Positions 45,580-54,559 of a stretch of DNA of 64,000 nucleotides are shown here, piece after piece. The position numbers and the translations under genes were made by a program. The stretch is from an uncultured Oscillospiraceae bacterium (GTDB lineage: Bacteria; Bacillota; Clostridia; Oscillospirales; Acutalibacteraceae): contig CAUGOD010000005.1 of assembly GCA_959601025.1 (NCBI GenBank), positions 45,058 to 109,057 on the forward strand. The letters are read 5' to 3'. The notes below the pieces were generated by a model. That model did no database searches. It worked only from the letters and a program-made list of their open reading frames with translations, and was not told where the DNA came from. Each line of letters begins with the position of its first letter. Positions within the stretch are counted from its first letter, which is position 1.

Positions 45580-47664
45580 TCATCGCAGCCGCAATTCCGT
45601 GTAAATATTGCTGATAAACGACACGAGCTGCATCACGACGGTATACCCGATCGCGCACAGGAGCAGAACGACGACCATGCCAACCAGCGTCAGCAGGGTG
45701 GTCAGAATGGTTTTCCCGAGGGAATACATGTGCACGTCCTTCAGCGCCATCACCAGACAGACGCCGGTCCACAAGTACACGACCGTCTGCGCCATGGACA
45801 GGAACGCGGCCTCGTCCGTGCTCAGCAGGTTGCTTAACACCACGACGATCAGCATACCGATGCAGTATGGGAGCAGCGCATAAGCGCAGTAATTCCATAC
45901 CTCTTTCAGCCGCCCCTTGCCGTCCGCAATGGTGGTGATGGACCAGTTGCAGATCACAAAGGCGACAAACATCCCCACCGTGGAAAGCAGCGTAAACGGC
46001 AGGCTGAACCGTTCGACCCGGTTTTCATTAAAAGCAAAGCCGGTCGCCTGCCTGATCAGGATAGACACCGCGAAAAAGACGAGCAGCAGGAGGTTGGCGG
46101 CCGACAGAGAGTCCTTTCGCCGCTCCTTCAGGTCTTCATAGCCGGTAAAGGGATGGAACATACAGTACAGGGGATAATGAAAGCGGCTGATCCTTTGCTC
46201 ATACAGGCTTTTGCGGTGACGGCGGCGGTAGCGGATCAGCAGCGCCGCACCGAGAGCAAGGACGGCCAATCCGCCCATAAACAGACCGAAATATTTCCGG
46301 ATAACAGCGGACCTGCATTCGCCGAAAGCGTCTCCATACAACTCGCGCTCATAGGCCTTTCGGTAATAATCCGCCGCTGTGGCATAGTCCTCCAGGCCCT
46401 CGTAGGCCTTGCCCAGCCCCCGGTTTGCCAACCCGTAAGCGTTGTCCTGACGGAGTACCTCCCGCCAGGGCTCCATAGCCTGCTGGTATTTTCCGTCGGC
46501 GCACAGGGAGACGGCGGCACGGACGCTCCTGGCGAAGGCGGAGGGCGTCAGCACGGTGATCCGGCCGGTCAGGCTGTCGAGCAGCAGCAGTTTGTCCCCC
46601 AGCGCCTCCACCGCCGCCGGCGCTTCCGCCAAACCGGTCTGGCCGCCCTTCCCGCCAAAGGCAAACAAAAGGTTGCTTTCCTCGTCATACTGGAACATCC
46701 GGCCGCTGCCGCCGTCCAATATCGTAATAAATCCCTGATTGTCCACGGTTATGTCGATCAACTGAATCGTGGTCCCCTGGTCTCCGAAAGCCTTCTCCGG
46801 AAGGATGTTCTCTCCCAGAGCGTTGCATTTTTTTACCTGTCCCTGGCTAACGTCGTTGCCCTGGCGGACGGTATAGATGAAATCCTTTTCATCCACGCAG
46901 AAGCTGACGAATTCCACCGGAACCGTCCGCTTCATGTTGGCGGCCTGCGCGTCGGTCAGGATGCTTTTCCACAGCTGGTTCAGCCGGGTTTCCCAATCCA
47001 TAACCACCCGTTCGCTGCCGTAAAAGCCCAGGAAACGTCCGTTTTCATCGAACTGGAGCGCACCCTCGTAGCAGTTGGCCGAAATCACATAATAGATACC
47101 GGCGGAATCCAGCAGCGCCTTGGTCGGAGCGTACAGAAAATCCTCGGGAAGCACGTCGCTGTCCGGCTCCTCCAGTCTGCGGATTAACTGCAGTTCCCGG
47201 TCAAAGACCAGGACGCCCAACTTTTTGTCCGCGATCAGAATCTGACCCGCCCGGTCGCTGACGAAAATACTGCCTGCCTCCTCAAAGACGATCGGTTCCC
47301 CGGAGCTGTCAACCGGCTGTAGTGTCTGCCGGAGCTTCCATTCCCCATCCATGACGACAACGCGGCTGTTCCCGGCGTCCAGCAGATAGAGCAGGCCCTG
47401 GGAATCCGCCGCCAGGTCGGTGGGCGCACTGAACGCTCCGGCTCCCAGTGTTTCGCCGGTAATCACCGTCTCCGGTTGGTAGGATTGGGCGGTTTCCACC
47501 GCCGTTCCCCAGGAATCGTACCGATAGCTGTAATACGGCGCTTCTTCGGTCAGCGCAGTCGCCGGGAGCAGCAGCGTTCCTGCCAGACAAAGGGCGGCGA
47601 AGCCGACCCTATGGAGCCCTCGCCAGTTGTTTTTGTTGCTCTTTTTCTCTCGTTTTTCCTCCAT
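45580..47664 (-). CDS. NHL-repeat, TPR and YIP1-like membrane protein
   Basis: 694 residues from ATG 47664. One TM or signal helix near 20-38, a six-bladed NHL-type propeller outside (about 70-380: FSAPTDLAADSQGLLYLLDAGNSRVVVMDG, ITVDNQGFITILDGGSGRMFQYD), and two TPR-like helices (YGLANRGLGKAYEGLEDYATAADYYRKAYE). A second TM near 460 precedes a cytoplasmic Arg-rich segment, and a YIP1-like set of five TM helices ends the protein. It probably links an extracellular sensor or scaffold with the transport system. Its place beside DUF5696 and the sugar permeases is what I recall for related Firmicutes loci. Confidence 0.82.
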   Translation of the reverse strand: MEEKREKKSNKNNWRGLHRVGFAALCLAGTLLLPATALTEEAPYYSYRYDSWGTAVETAQSYQPETVITGETLGAGAFSAPTDLAADSQGLLYLLDAGNSRVVVMDGEWKLRQTLQPVDSSGEPIVFEEAGSIFVSDRAGQILIADKKLGVLVFDRELQLIRRLEEPDSDVLPEDFLYAPTKALLDSAGIYYVISANCYEGALQFDENGRFLGFYGSERVVMDWETRLNQLWKSILTDAQAANMKRTVPVEFVSFCVDEKDFIYTVRQGNDVSQGQVKKCNALGENILPEKAFGDQGTTIQLIDITVDNQGFITILDGGSGRMFQYDEESNLLFAFGGKGGQTGLAEAPAAVEALGDKLLLLDSLTGRITVLTPSAFARSVRAAVSLCADGKYQQAMEPWREVLRQDNAYGLANRGLGKAYEGLEDYATAADYYRKAYERELYGDAFGECRSAVIRKYFGLFMGGLAVLALGAALLIRYRRRHRKSLYEQRISRFHYPLYCMFHPFTGYEDLKERRKDSLSAANLLLLVFFAVSILIRQATGFAFNENRVERFSLPFTLLSTVGMFVAFVICNWSITTIADGKGRLKEVWNYCAYALLPYCIGMLIVVVLSNLLSTDEAAFLSMAQTVVYLWTGVCLVMALKDVHMYSLGKTILTTLLTLVGMVVVLLLCAIGYTVVMQLVSFISNIYTELRLR

Positions 47665-47720
47665 ACGGCTTTCTTCCCTCCCCTTCTTCCTTGAAATTTC
47701 CGCCGGGATTACTGCGCTGC

Positions 47721-48563
47721 TCACTTCAGTCCGGAGGTGCTCATGGTTTCGATTACCCGGCTCTGAGAGGCCACGAACAGCGCAATGGGCGGAATCATCA
47801 GTATCACGGCGGCGGCAGCCGTCACGCCGGTGCGCACGGCGCCCGCTGAGGAAATGGATGCCATCACCGCCGGCAACGTCTTCAGTTCTTCCTTGTAGAT
47901 GAAGCCTCCCCCGCTGTAATTCCAGAGGGACTGAAAGGAAAAGATCAGCAGCGTCAGCCAAGCCGGCTTGACGTTGGGCATGACGACCGACCAGAAAACG
48001 CGCAGCTCCCTGGCGCCGTCGATACGGGCGGCTTCCAGCATTTCATCGGGAATCTTGTTCATGAAATTCATCATCAGGTACAGCCCGAGAGAACCCTGCA
48101 GCGCCGGCAGGATCGCCGCCCAATAGGTGTTGATCATATGAGAGGCAGCCAGCACCACATATTGGGGAACATACATTACCGAGGTGGTAAACAAAAGAGA
48201 AACCACGATGATCCGGCTGAGCGTCTTCTGTCCGTAAAAGGAATGCTTTGCCATGGGATACGCCGCCATACTGGCCAGCAGGATATGTCCCGCAGTGGCG
48301 GCCAGCGTAATAAAAAGACTGTTGAACAGATAACGGGACAGCGGCACCCAGAAATCTTCCATAATGTAGCTCAGGGATACGAAGTTGTTCCAGGTCGGTT
48401 TCAGCACATACATCCGCGGCGGAAAAACAAAAATCTCGTTCATCGGCTTGAAGGCGGTAACAACGGCGTATACGATGGGAAGCAGGAAGAAAATCCCGAA
48501 AAGCAAAAGCACAAGAAACACCGCGATATTCCCGGCTAGGGAACGGTTTGCCTGTCGTTTCAT
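47721..48563 (-). CDS. Carbohydrate ABC transporter permease, MalG type (second importer)
   Basis: 280 residues from ATG 48563, where GGAG lies six bases upstream (the ATG at 48575 includes that site as codons). Six TM helices and the EAA loop DEMLEAARIDGARELRVFWSVVMPNVKPAW. Ends MSTSGLK, a common MalG-like terminus. Partner of the permease at 48745 and the 977-residue binding protein. Confidence 0.93.
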   Translation of the reverse strand: MKRQANRSLAGNIAVFLVLLLFGIFFLLPIVYAVVTAFKPMNEIFVFPPRMYVLKPTWNNFVSLSYIMEDFWVPLSRYLFNSLFITLAATAGHILLASMAAYPMAKHSFYGQKTLSRIIVVSLLFTTSVMYVPQYVVLAASHMINTYWAAILPALQGSLGLYLMMNFMNKIPDEMLEAARIDGARELRVFWSVVMPNVKPAWLTLLIFSFQSLWNYSGGGFIYKEELKTLPAVMASISSAGAVRTGVTAAAAVILMIPPIALFVASQSRVIETMSTSGLK

Positions 48564-48663
48564 AAGAATCTCCATTCTGCCGCTTACAGCACAGCAGCGT
48601 CAGCACAATGATAAGGAAAAGAAGCGTGTCTCCGACGCGCGGAATGTCTCCGCGAAGCGGACC

Positions 48664-48685
48664 GTCGGCCCGCCGTGCGGCCGAC
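48664..48685 (-). other. Hairpin in the 181-base gap between the two permease genes
   Basis: Stem GTCGGCC/GGCCGAC (48664-48670 with 48679-48685) plus a neighbouring CGCGGA/TCCGCG pairing at 48638-48655. No T-run, so read-through is expected. Confidence 0.45.
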
Positions 48686-48744
48686 AAAGGGTTCTTTCCA
48701 ATCCCGTATGCAGTTTCCTTTCACGCTGTTCCTCCCTTTCCAGG

Positions 48745-49665
48745 TTAATCCGTGCTGAACCGGCGCAGCGCGCTGGTGATGAGAAAATTGGTCAGCAGCG
48801 TCAGCACGAAAAGGAAAACGGCGATCGTACAGGCGTATCCCATTTCGAACCGGGTGGTGCCAATATCGGAAATATAGGTGACGATGGTATCCGCCGTATA
48901 CTGCGCCGTGGGGAATCCCACCAGGTTGATGATGACGGCGCTGACGCCAAAGGAAGCGCCGATCTGCATTACCGCACTGAACAGAAGCTGAGAAGACATG
49001 GAAGGCAGTGTGATATACCAGAGCTCCTGCCAGCGGTTGCGTACCCCGTCGATAGCGCCGGCCTCAAAAAGACTCCGATCCATGCTCTGGAAACCCGCGA
49101 TAAACGCCAGAAATCCGGTGCCCAGGCTCATCCAGAGCTGCACTACCATCAGCGAGGGCAGCATCTTGTTCTGATCCACCAGCCAGGCGATCGGCTCCTG
49201 AATGATGTTCATCTGAATCAGGAAGCCGTTCAGCACGCCGTAGCTGTCGCTGGACAGCAGGAAGCCCCATATAAAATAGATGTTTCCCGCCAGAACCGGC
49301 ATGTAAAAGATCAAGGTCAGAAAGGTACGCAGCATACGGCCTGTCTCGTTAATCAGCCATGCGAAAAGAAAGGACAGCAAATAGCCGACCGGGCCGGTCA
49401 GGAAGGCGAACAGCAGCGTGTTTTTCACGACCTTGAAAAACACTGGATCATCCAGAAGCATCCGCTGATAGTTCTGCCAGCCGATAAAACGCGGCAGTTC
49501 CAGCATATTGAAATTGGTAAAGCTCAGCCCGACGGCCGAGATCAGCGGGATAATGGTCAGGAACAGGAAGAGCAGCATAAACGGCGCCATCAGCAGATAG
49601 CTGTCCCGACTGCGCCGGATTTTTTCCCAAGCGCTGAGGTCTCCGACCTTTTTTCTGTGTATCAT
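48745..49665 (-). CDS. Sugar ABC transporter permease, MalF/UgpA type (second importer)
   Basis: 306 residues from ATG 49665 (GGAAAGG upstream). Six TM helices; EAA loop SLFEAGAIDGVRNRWQELWYITLPSMSSQ. Basic, hydrophilic N-terminus before TM1 near residue 20. Lies 26 bases after its binding protein gene. Confidence 0.93.
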   Translation of the reverse strand: MIHRKKVGDLSAWEKIRRSRDSYLLMAPFMLLFLFLTIIPLISAVGLSFTNFNMLELPRFIGWQNYQRMLLDDPVFFKVVKNTLLFAFLTGPVGYLLSFLFAWLINETGRMLRTFLTLIFYMPVLAGNIYFIWGFLLSSDSYGVLNGFLIQMNIIQEPIAWLVDQNKMLPSLMVVQLWMSLGTGFLAFIAGFQSMDRSLFEAGAIDGVRNRWQELWYITLPSMSSQLLFSAVMQIGASFGVSAVIINLVGFPTAQYTADTIVTYISDIGTTRFEMGYACTIAVFLFVLTLLTNFLITSALRRFSTD

Positions 49666-49691
49666 AAGCCAGCCTTTCCTCCATCCCCGCC

Positions 49692-52625
49692 TCATTCGGC
49701 GGCGATATTCAGCCCCAGTTCCCGGCGTTTCCTAGTAATTTCCGCGTTGATGTTCCGGTTCTCCCGGGCAAAAATCTCCCGGGGATTTTCCCCGTCGTAC
49801 AATACCGCGCGGAAAGCGTTGTCAACGCTGCGGGATACATAATAGCTTCCGGGGATTTCCGGCAGCTCCACCACGTTTTCCCTCTGCCTCTGCAGCATCT
49901 GCAACTGTTCGTCAGACCAGGGCTGGCGGGAAAACGCATAGAGATTGGCGGTTTCGTACCGGCCGCCGGGACCGAGCAGATTTTCCACGGAGACACAGAA
50001 CCGATCCTGCACTTCGTCGCTGGTCCACCAGTCCACTAAGTGATAACAGGCATCCGGAGAGGCGGTTTTTTTGAAAATCACCGCCGCCGTTCCCGCTCCC
50101 GCTTCGCTGTGATCGACGGAGCCGTCCTCCCTCGGGGTTCCCGGTATCTCCGCCATCCCCCAAAGCCCGCGGATCTCCGACGCGCCCAGGGAGAGTGTAT
50201 TGAACATTTCATAGGATGCAATGCCGATCGGCATTTCTCCCGTAGTAAAGCGGGTATAAAAATCGTATGCCAGGTCAAAGCCGTACTTTGTATAAAAATC
50301 ACACCACGACTTGAATGCGTTCACCGCCGCCTCGTCATCCAGCCGTGTGGCCGTATGGTCTTCGGTATAGAACGTTCCGCCGTTTTGCAGCAGGAGGGTG
50401 GCGAACAGGTCTTTCGCGCCCAGCCCGTTGTCAACGGCCGCCGCCGCAGAAATAACCGCATAGGGCAGTCCGATATTCATGTGGCTACGCTGCAACTTGG
50501 GAACCGCCCGATAAATGTCGTCCCAGGTTTCCGGCACCTCCAGCCCCATCTGCGCCAGGATATCCTTACGGTAAAACAGCATATAAAACTTCTGGCTGCA
50601 GGGGATTCCGTAGGTCTTTCCTTCAAACTGGTAAGGCGTCATTGCCGTTTCAGAAAACCGCGATTTCATGCTTTCCAGCCCTTCGTATTCCTCGAAGGAA
50701 AGGAGGGCGTTCCGGCTGGCCAGGTTGATTGGCTGGCCGCGGGAAATGCCCAGCGCCACGTCCGGCCCCTCCCCGGACAGGGTGGCTTCCACAAAGCCCA
50801 TGCCCACAATGCTCAGATTGACCTCCACCCCATAGGCGGGGGTAAAGCTGTCCGTGATCAAGCTGCGCACAATCTGCGCCTGATCCCGTCCCATATTGAC
50901 CCAGACGTCAATACTCTCGCCGGAACGGACGCCGACCGAATCATAGTCCTCCACAAACGAGGCGAAAAAGGTTTCAAAGAAATGCCGGAGCTTTTGTCCC
51001 AGCGTGGGAGTGGGCGATGGAAGCTCCGCGTCCGCCGAATGAATCAGGAAATAATCCAGAGCAAGAGGCTGCTCGGTCATATCGCTGAGCCAGGCGGACA
51101 GGTCGCTCAGGCCTTCCCGGTAGCTGCTTAGCCGCTTGGGAATGGTCCGGGGCTGGCTGATCAGGCTTTCCAGCCGGCGTGCCATCGTGCGGATGGACTC
51201 ACTTTCGCTGGTGGCTTCCCCGTTGCGCTCGTCAAACCGATCCGCCGCCGTATTCAGCGTTTCCGCCTGCATGCGGAATGTCTCTATCAGATCGGGGATT
51301 TCCTTGTCCAGATAATAATCCCGGTTGGGATCCGGATTAGCGCCGGTAACCATCACCATCTTGGTATACATCTGGTTGAGCTGAAAAACCGCCTCGTCCA
51401 CCATCCGGAGAACGTCGGTGCAGCTGCCCAGACTAACCTCCAGCCGGAGCTCATTATCTCCTTTTTTCAGATAGACGGGACACGGCGTTCCATCCGTCCC
51501 GGATACGGTCGTCCGCGCCCAGTCCACGCCATAGGGAAAGGCCACATTCTGGAAAGCTTCGCTGGGGATTTTTCCGTTTATGTAAATCGTCCGGTATGTC
51601 GTGCGGTCGATCGCGTAGCTCTGCCGGTATTTTAACGTAAGGTAATACAGGCCGTCCGCCGGCACGTCCGCAATCTTATAGGATATCCACATGCCGTTTT
51701 CAGACCAGCCGCCGCCCCCGATAATGTTCCGGCGTACCCGTACGGGATGGTAGGGCTCGACAGCAGGGCTGACCCGGTCGTATTGCGGATACAGCGTTAC
51801 ATTCGACTTTTCAAAGGCGGCTTCCGCCTGATACTTCAGCAGAACTCCCGAAATGCTTTCCACACCCTGTTCCTGGTAAGCCCGAAGCGCCTCCCCGTCG
51901 GTGAGAACAGCTTCCTCCCCTGTCAAAAAGAGCGAGGCGGTCAAAAGGCTTTCCTCCGTACAAAGCAGACGAAGGGTGTGATCGCCCGGTTCCAGCGCCA
52001 GGCAAAGGGGCCGCCCGGCCAGCCCCGACGTATCAGGGAGCGAAAGCGTCTGCCATCGCTGCACCGTCTCCTGCTCCGGGATGCGGTCGTTTCCCTGTTC
52101 GTCCTGTTCAATCCCGGTTTTATCCCGGTAAATCCGGCCGAGCGCGTACTCGGACAGTTCGCTGTAAGGCAGCGTCCCGTCCAGCAGAAGGGAAATCCGC
52201 GGCTCCTTATTTTGGTTTTGCTGTTCACCGTTTTCCCCATTTCCGGCTATGTAGGTGATTCTCAGCGTATAGAGCGCTTGCTCGTCAACAGAAAAGCGCC
52301 ATTCCATCCAGCCGCCTTTCTGAAGAAGGACACAGTCCTTACCCTGCTGTTCGGTTCGTCCGGCGTTGTCTTCGGATATCTCCGCCGCTTCCGCCTTCAG
52401 CTCGATTGACTGTTCCGGCTGCGCCGCTGTCCCAGCCCGCTCCAGATACCGGACGAAACCGCTGTTCCGGCCGCTGTAATCGATCGTTTCGTTCAGCGAT
52501 TCGGGGGAAGCCGCCGCCCTGTTCTCCAGCGTCTCCTCCGGCTCTCGGGCGAAAGCCGGGAAACCGCACAGCAGCGCCGCCGTCAAGAGAGAGGCCAGGA
52601 TACGCCGTTCTCTTATTTTGTTCAT
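49692..52625 (-). CDS. Extracellular solute-binding protein with large N-terminal carbohydrate-binding-like extension
   Basis: 977 residues, over twice the usual size. Signal peptide 1-26 without a proper lipobox. Two beta-rich galactose-binding-like regions follow (about 70-235 with GGWMEWRFSVDEQALYTLRITY, and about 265-425 with GGGGWSENGMWISYKIADVPADGLYYLTLKYRQ, YINGKIP and LKKGDNELRLEV), then a helical spacer (about 430-545). A family 1 solute-binding domain ends the protein (about 555-960: VWVNMGRDQAQIVRSLITDSFTPAYGVEVNL, YGIPCSQKFYMLFYRKDIL). AAGGAGG precedes ATG 52625. The fusion suggests capture of a polymer or glycoside before handover to the permeases. Confidence 0.88.
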   Translation of the reverse strand: MNKIRERRILASLLTAALLCGFPAFAREPEETLENRAAASPESLNETIDYSGRNSGFVRYLERAGTAAQPEQSIELKAEAAEISEDNAGRTEQQGKDCVLLQKGGWMEWRFSVDEQALYTLRITYIAGNGENGEQQNQNKEPRISLLLDGTLPYSELSEYALGRIYRDKTGIEQDEQGNDRIPEQETVQRWQTLSLPDTSGLAGRPLCLALEPGDHTLRLLCTEESLLTASLFLTGEEAVLTDGEALRAYQEQGVESISGVLLKYQAEAAFEKSNVTLYPQYDRVSPAVEPYHPVRVRRNIIGGGGWSENGMWISYKIADVPADGLYYLTLKYRQSYAIDRTTYRTIYINGKIPSEAFQNVAFPYGVDWARTTVSGTDGTPCPVYLKKGDNELRLEVSLGSCTDVLRMVDEAVFQLNQMYTKMVMVTGANPDPNRDYYLDKEIPDLIETFRMQAETLNTAADRFDERNGEATSESESIRTMARRLESLISQPRTIPKRLSSYREGLSDLSAWLSDMTEQPLALDYFLIHSADAELPSPTPTLGQKLRHFFETFFASFVEDYDSVGVRSGESIDVWVNMGRDQAQIVRSLITDSFTPAYGVEVNLSIVGMGFVEATLSGEGPDVALGISRGQPINLASRNALLSFEEYEGLESMKSRFSETAMTPYQFEGKTYGIPCSQKFYMLFYRKDILAQMGLEVPETWDDIYRAVPKLQRSHMNIGLPYAVISAAAAVDNGLGAKDLFATLLLQNGGTFYTEDHTATRLDDEAAVNAFKSWCDFYTKYGFDLAYDFYTRFTTGEMPIGIASYEMFNTLSLGASEIRGLWGMAEIPGTPREDGSVDHSEAGAGTAAVIFKKTASPDACYHLVDWWTSDEVQDRFCVSVENLLGPGGRYETANLYAFSRQPWSDEQLQMLQRQRENVVELPEIPGSYYVSRSVDNAFRAVLYDGENPREIFARENRNINAEITRKRRELGLNIAAE

Positions 52626-52646
52626 CTGCCGGCCTCCTTTCCCGTG

Positions 52647-53579
52647 CTACGCCTGGCTGTGCGCCGGCGACAGCGGCTGGCGTATGTTGGCCAGGGACTC
52701 CAGCCCCAGATACACCGCTCCCAAGCAGCCGGCGTCGGCGCCGAGCTGCGCCACTTTCACCGGAAGCTGAATACGGCGGCTTTCCATCCGTTCCCGCAGA
52801 AGGGGCCAGAACAGCTCGTACCACTGGCTGGAAGGCCCGCCCAGCAGCACCAGCTCCGGATCCTCAATCCGTTCGATGTTTCCGACAGCCTGCGCCAGGC
52901 AGTCGGAAAACTCTTCAAAAATAGCATGTATTGCGGGATTGCCGCTGCGGTAGAGTTCCAGGTATTCTTCCGGACAGGCGCTGCGTCCCAGCGCCTGCTC
53001 CATCTTCTCCGTCAGCACCTTGCCGCCGATAAACTGATCGAGACAGCCGCGCTGACCGCATACGCATTCATCTCCCTCCCGGGCGATCTGCATATGTCCC
53101 CATTCGCCCGCCCGGCAGGAGCTGCCCTGATGGATTTTCCCGTCGATCATCGTTGCGCCGCTGACGCTCTGCCCCAGCCACAGCAATACGGCGTTTTTCG
53201 TATTCCGCGCCGCGCCCAGCCAGTGTTCCCCCAGCAGGGCCGCCCGTGCGCTGTTTTCCACAAAAACCGGGATATCCAGCACAGCCTGAACCAAAGCCCG
53301 CAGATCCGTATCCCTGTACCCCGGGATTGTGGCGTAGGAAACCAGCCCGCTCTGCACGTCCACTCGTCCGGAAGAGGCTACCCCTACGCAGTCAATTTCG
53401 TCATATGGCTGCATAAGCGTGTTGACCAGCGATTGAATGTTCCGGATGTACTGGATTACTCCTTTTTCCAGTCCTGCGGCGATCCGCACCATGCTCTGTA
53501 TCCGTCCGTTCTGGTCACTGACAATTCCCCGCAGCTCCGTTCGTCCGCAATCCAATCCGATGATTCTCATAGTCGCCAT
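52647..53579 (-). CDS. ROK-family protein without catalytic Asp
   Basis: 310 residues from ATG 53579 (MATMRII; other in-frame ATGs at 53570 and 53588). ROK fold: phosphate-binding GLDCGRTELRG near residue 8, the zinc site H162, C172, C174 and C179 (GHMQI, CVCGQRGCLD). Where kinases have NDA, this protein has ENSARAA with Ser110 in the Asp position, and the usual LGTGIG is LGQSVSG. There is no N-terminal helix-turn-helix either. It may be a sugar sensor or a very altered kinase. In the operon right after the AraC gene. Confidence 0.82.
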   Translation of the reverse strand: MATMRIIGLDCGRTELRGIVSDQNGRIQSMVRIAAGLEKGVIQYIRNIQSLVNTLMQPYDEIDCVGVASSGRVDVQSGLVSYATIPGYRDTDLRALVQAVLDIPVFVENSARAALLGEHWLGAARNTKNAVLLWLGQSVSGATMIDGKIHQGSSCRAGEWGHMQIAREGDECVCGQRGCLDQFIGGKVLTEKMEQALGRSACPEEYLELYRSGNPAIHAIFEEFSDCLAQAVGNIERIEDPELVLLGGPSSQWYELFWPLLRERMESRRIQLPVKVAQLGADAGCLGAVYLGLESLANIRQPLSPAHSQA

Positions 53580-53625
53580 AGTCACCATTCCCCTATCCAT
53601 TCTTGTCAGGTTCCGGAATATCCCT

Positions 53626-54534
53626 TCACTTGCCGGAAGAGCTGGAAAGCTCCCCTTCCTTTTTCAGCTTTTCCCGGTATTCGGACGGCGATATACCGAA
53701 ATAATTGCTGAACGCCTTGCTGAAGCTGTGCAGCGAGTTGTACCGGAGCAGGCTGGCGATTTCCGTACTGTGCATTCCCGCCCTGAGAAAGCTTACCGCT
53801 TTTTCAAAGCGCTTTTCGTTGTAATAGTCACGCATGGATTTTCCCATCACCTGTGTAAACAGGCGGGAAATATAGGTGTAACTGTAGCCGACCTGACGGC
53901 TGATATCGTTGAGATGTTCGATAGCGCAAACATTGGTGTCGATGTAGTTGACGATGGAATAGATCAGCTGCTGCGACTGATCCTCCGCGCTGCCGTTGGA
54001 TACATACAGGCGAGGATTCTGCCGGGACAGCGCACGGTAGCACAGCATGATGATTTCCTGCACCAGGCAGCTCAGGCGTTCCTGGCTGATGGCGTCCTTT
54101 GTCATCATTTCATTGAACGCATTGGTGAAAACAGAGCGGATGTCCGATACATCGGCGGCCAGAGGACAGGTGCAGGAATCAAACGCGTCCTTGATATCCT
54201 TCCAGAGGTTTTGCTGTCTCTTCGGCTCAAAATCAAACCCCAGGTAAAAATAACGAATGGGCTCTACCGTATCGGATTCAATTCGATGGATTTCATCCGG
54301 ACGGTTCAGATACAGCTTTCCCTTCTCCACGGCATGGCTAATTCCGCCGCCGCTGGAAATCTTTCCCCGTCCGCCTACTACATAGGTGATTTCATAACAG
54401 TATTGCCGGTGATCCTTTACCACATAACCGGGGTCGCAGCCAATATCGCCGATCTGCCAAAGCAGAATGGGGCCATATCGAACGGGTTCGGAGATATACT
54501 CGTTATCGAAATGAAATTTCAAGCCCCGGAGCAT
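53626..54534 (-). CDS. AraC-family transcriptional regulator
   Basis: 302 residues from ATG 54534 (AGGAGG eight bases upstream). N-terminal cupin-like sensor domain (ITYVVGGRGKISSGGGISHAVEKGKLYLNRPDEIHRI), a helical linker, and a C-terminal double HTH (about 190-290: LNDISRQVGYSYTYISRLFTQVMGKSMRDYYNEKRFEKAV, HSTEIASLLRYNSLHSFSKAFSNYFGISPSEYREK). Likely activates the surrounding operon in response to a sugar. It lies third in the operon, 25 bases after the DUF5107 gene. Confidence 0.93.
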   Translation of the reverse strand: MLRGLKFHFDNEYISEPVRYGPILLWQIGDIGCDPGYVVKDHRQYCYEITYVVGGRGKISSGGGISHAVEKGKLYLNRPDEIHRIESDTVEPIRYFYLGFDFEPKRQQNLWKDIKDAFDSCTCPLAADVSDIRSVFTNAFNEMMTKDAISQERLSCLVQEIIMLCYRALSRQNPRLYVSNGSAEDQSQQLIYSIVNYIDTNVCAIEHLNDISRQVGYSYTYISRLFTQVMGKSMRDYYNEKRFEKAVSFLRAGMHSTEIASLLRYNSLHSFSKAFSNYFGISPSEYREKLKKEGELSSSSGK

Positions 54535-54559
54535 ACGACCTTCCTCCTGTCCGTCCCGT

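Noticed and set aside
47665..47961. Upstream extension of the NHL-YIP1 frame
   Set aside because: It lies over the MalG-type permease gene; ATG 47664 has a usable site and is followed by a signal-type helix.
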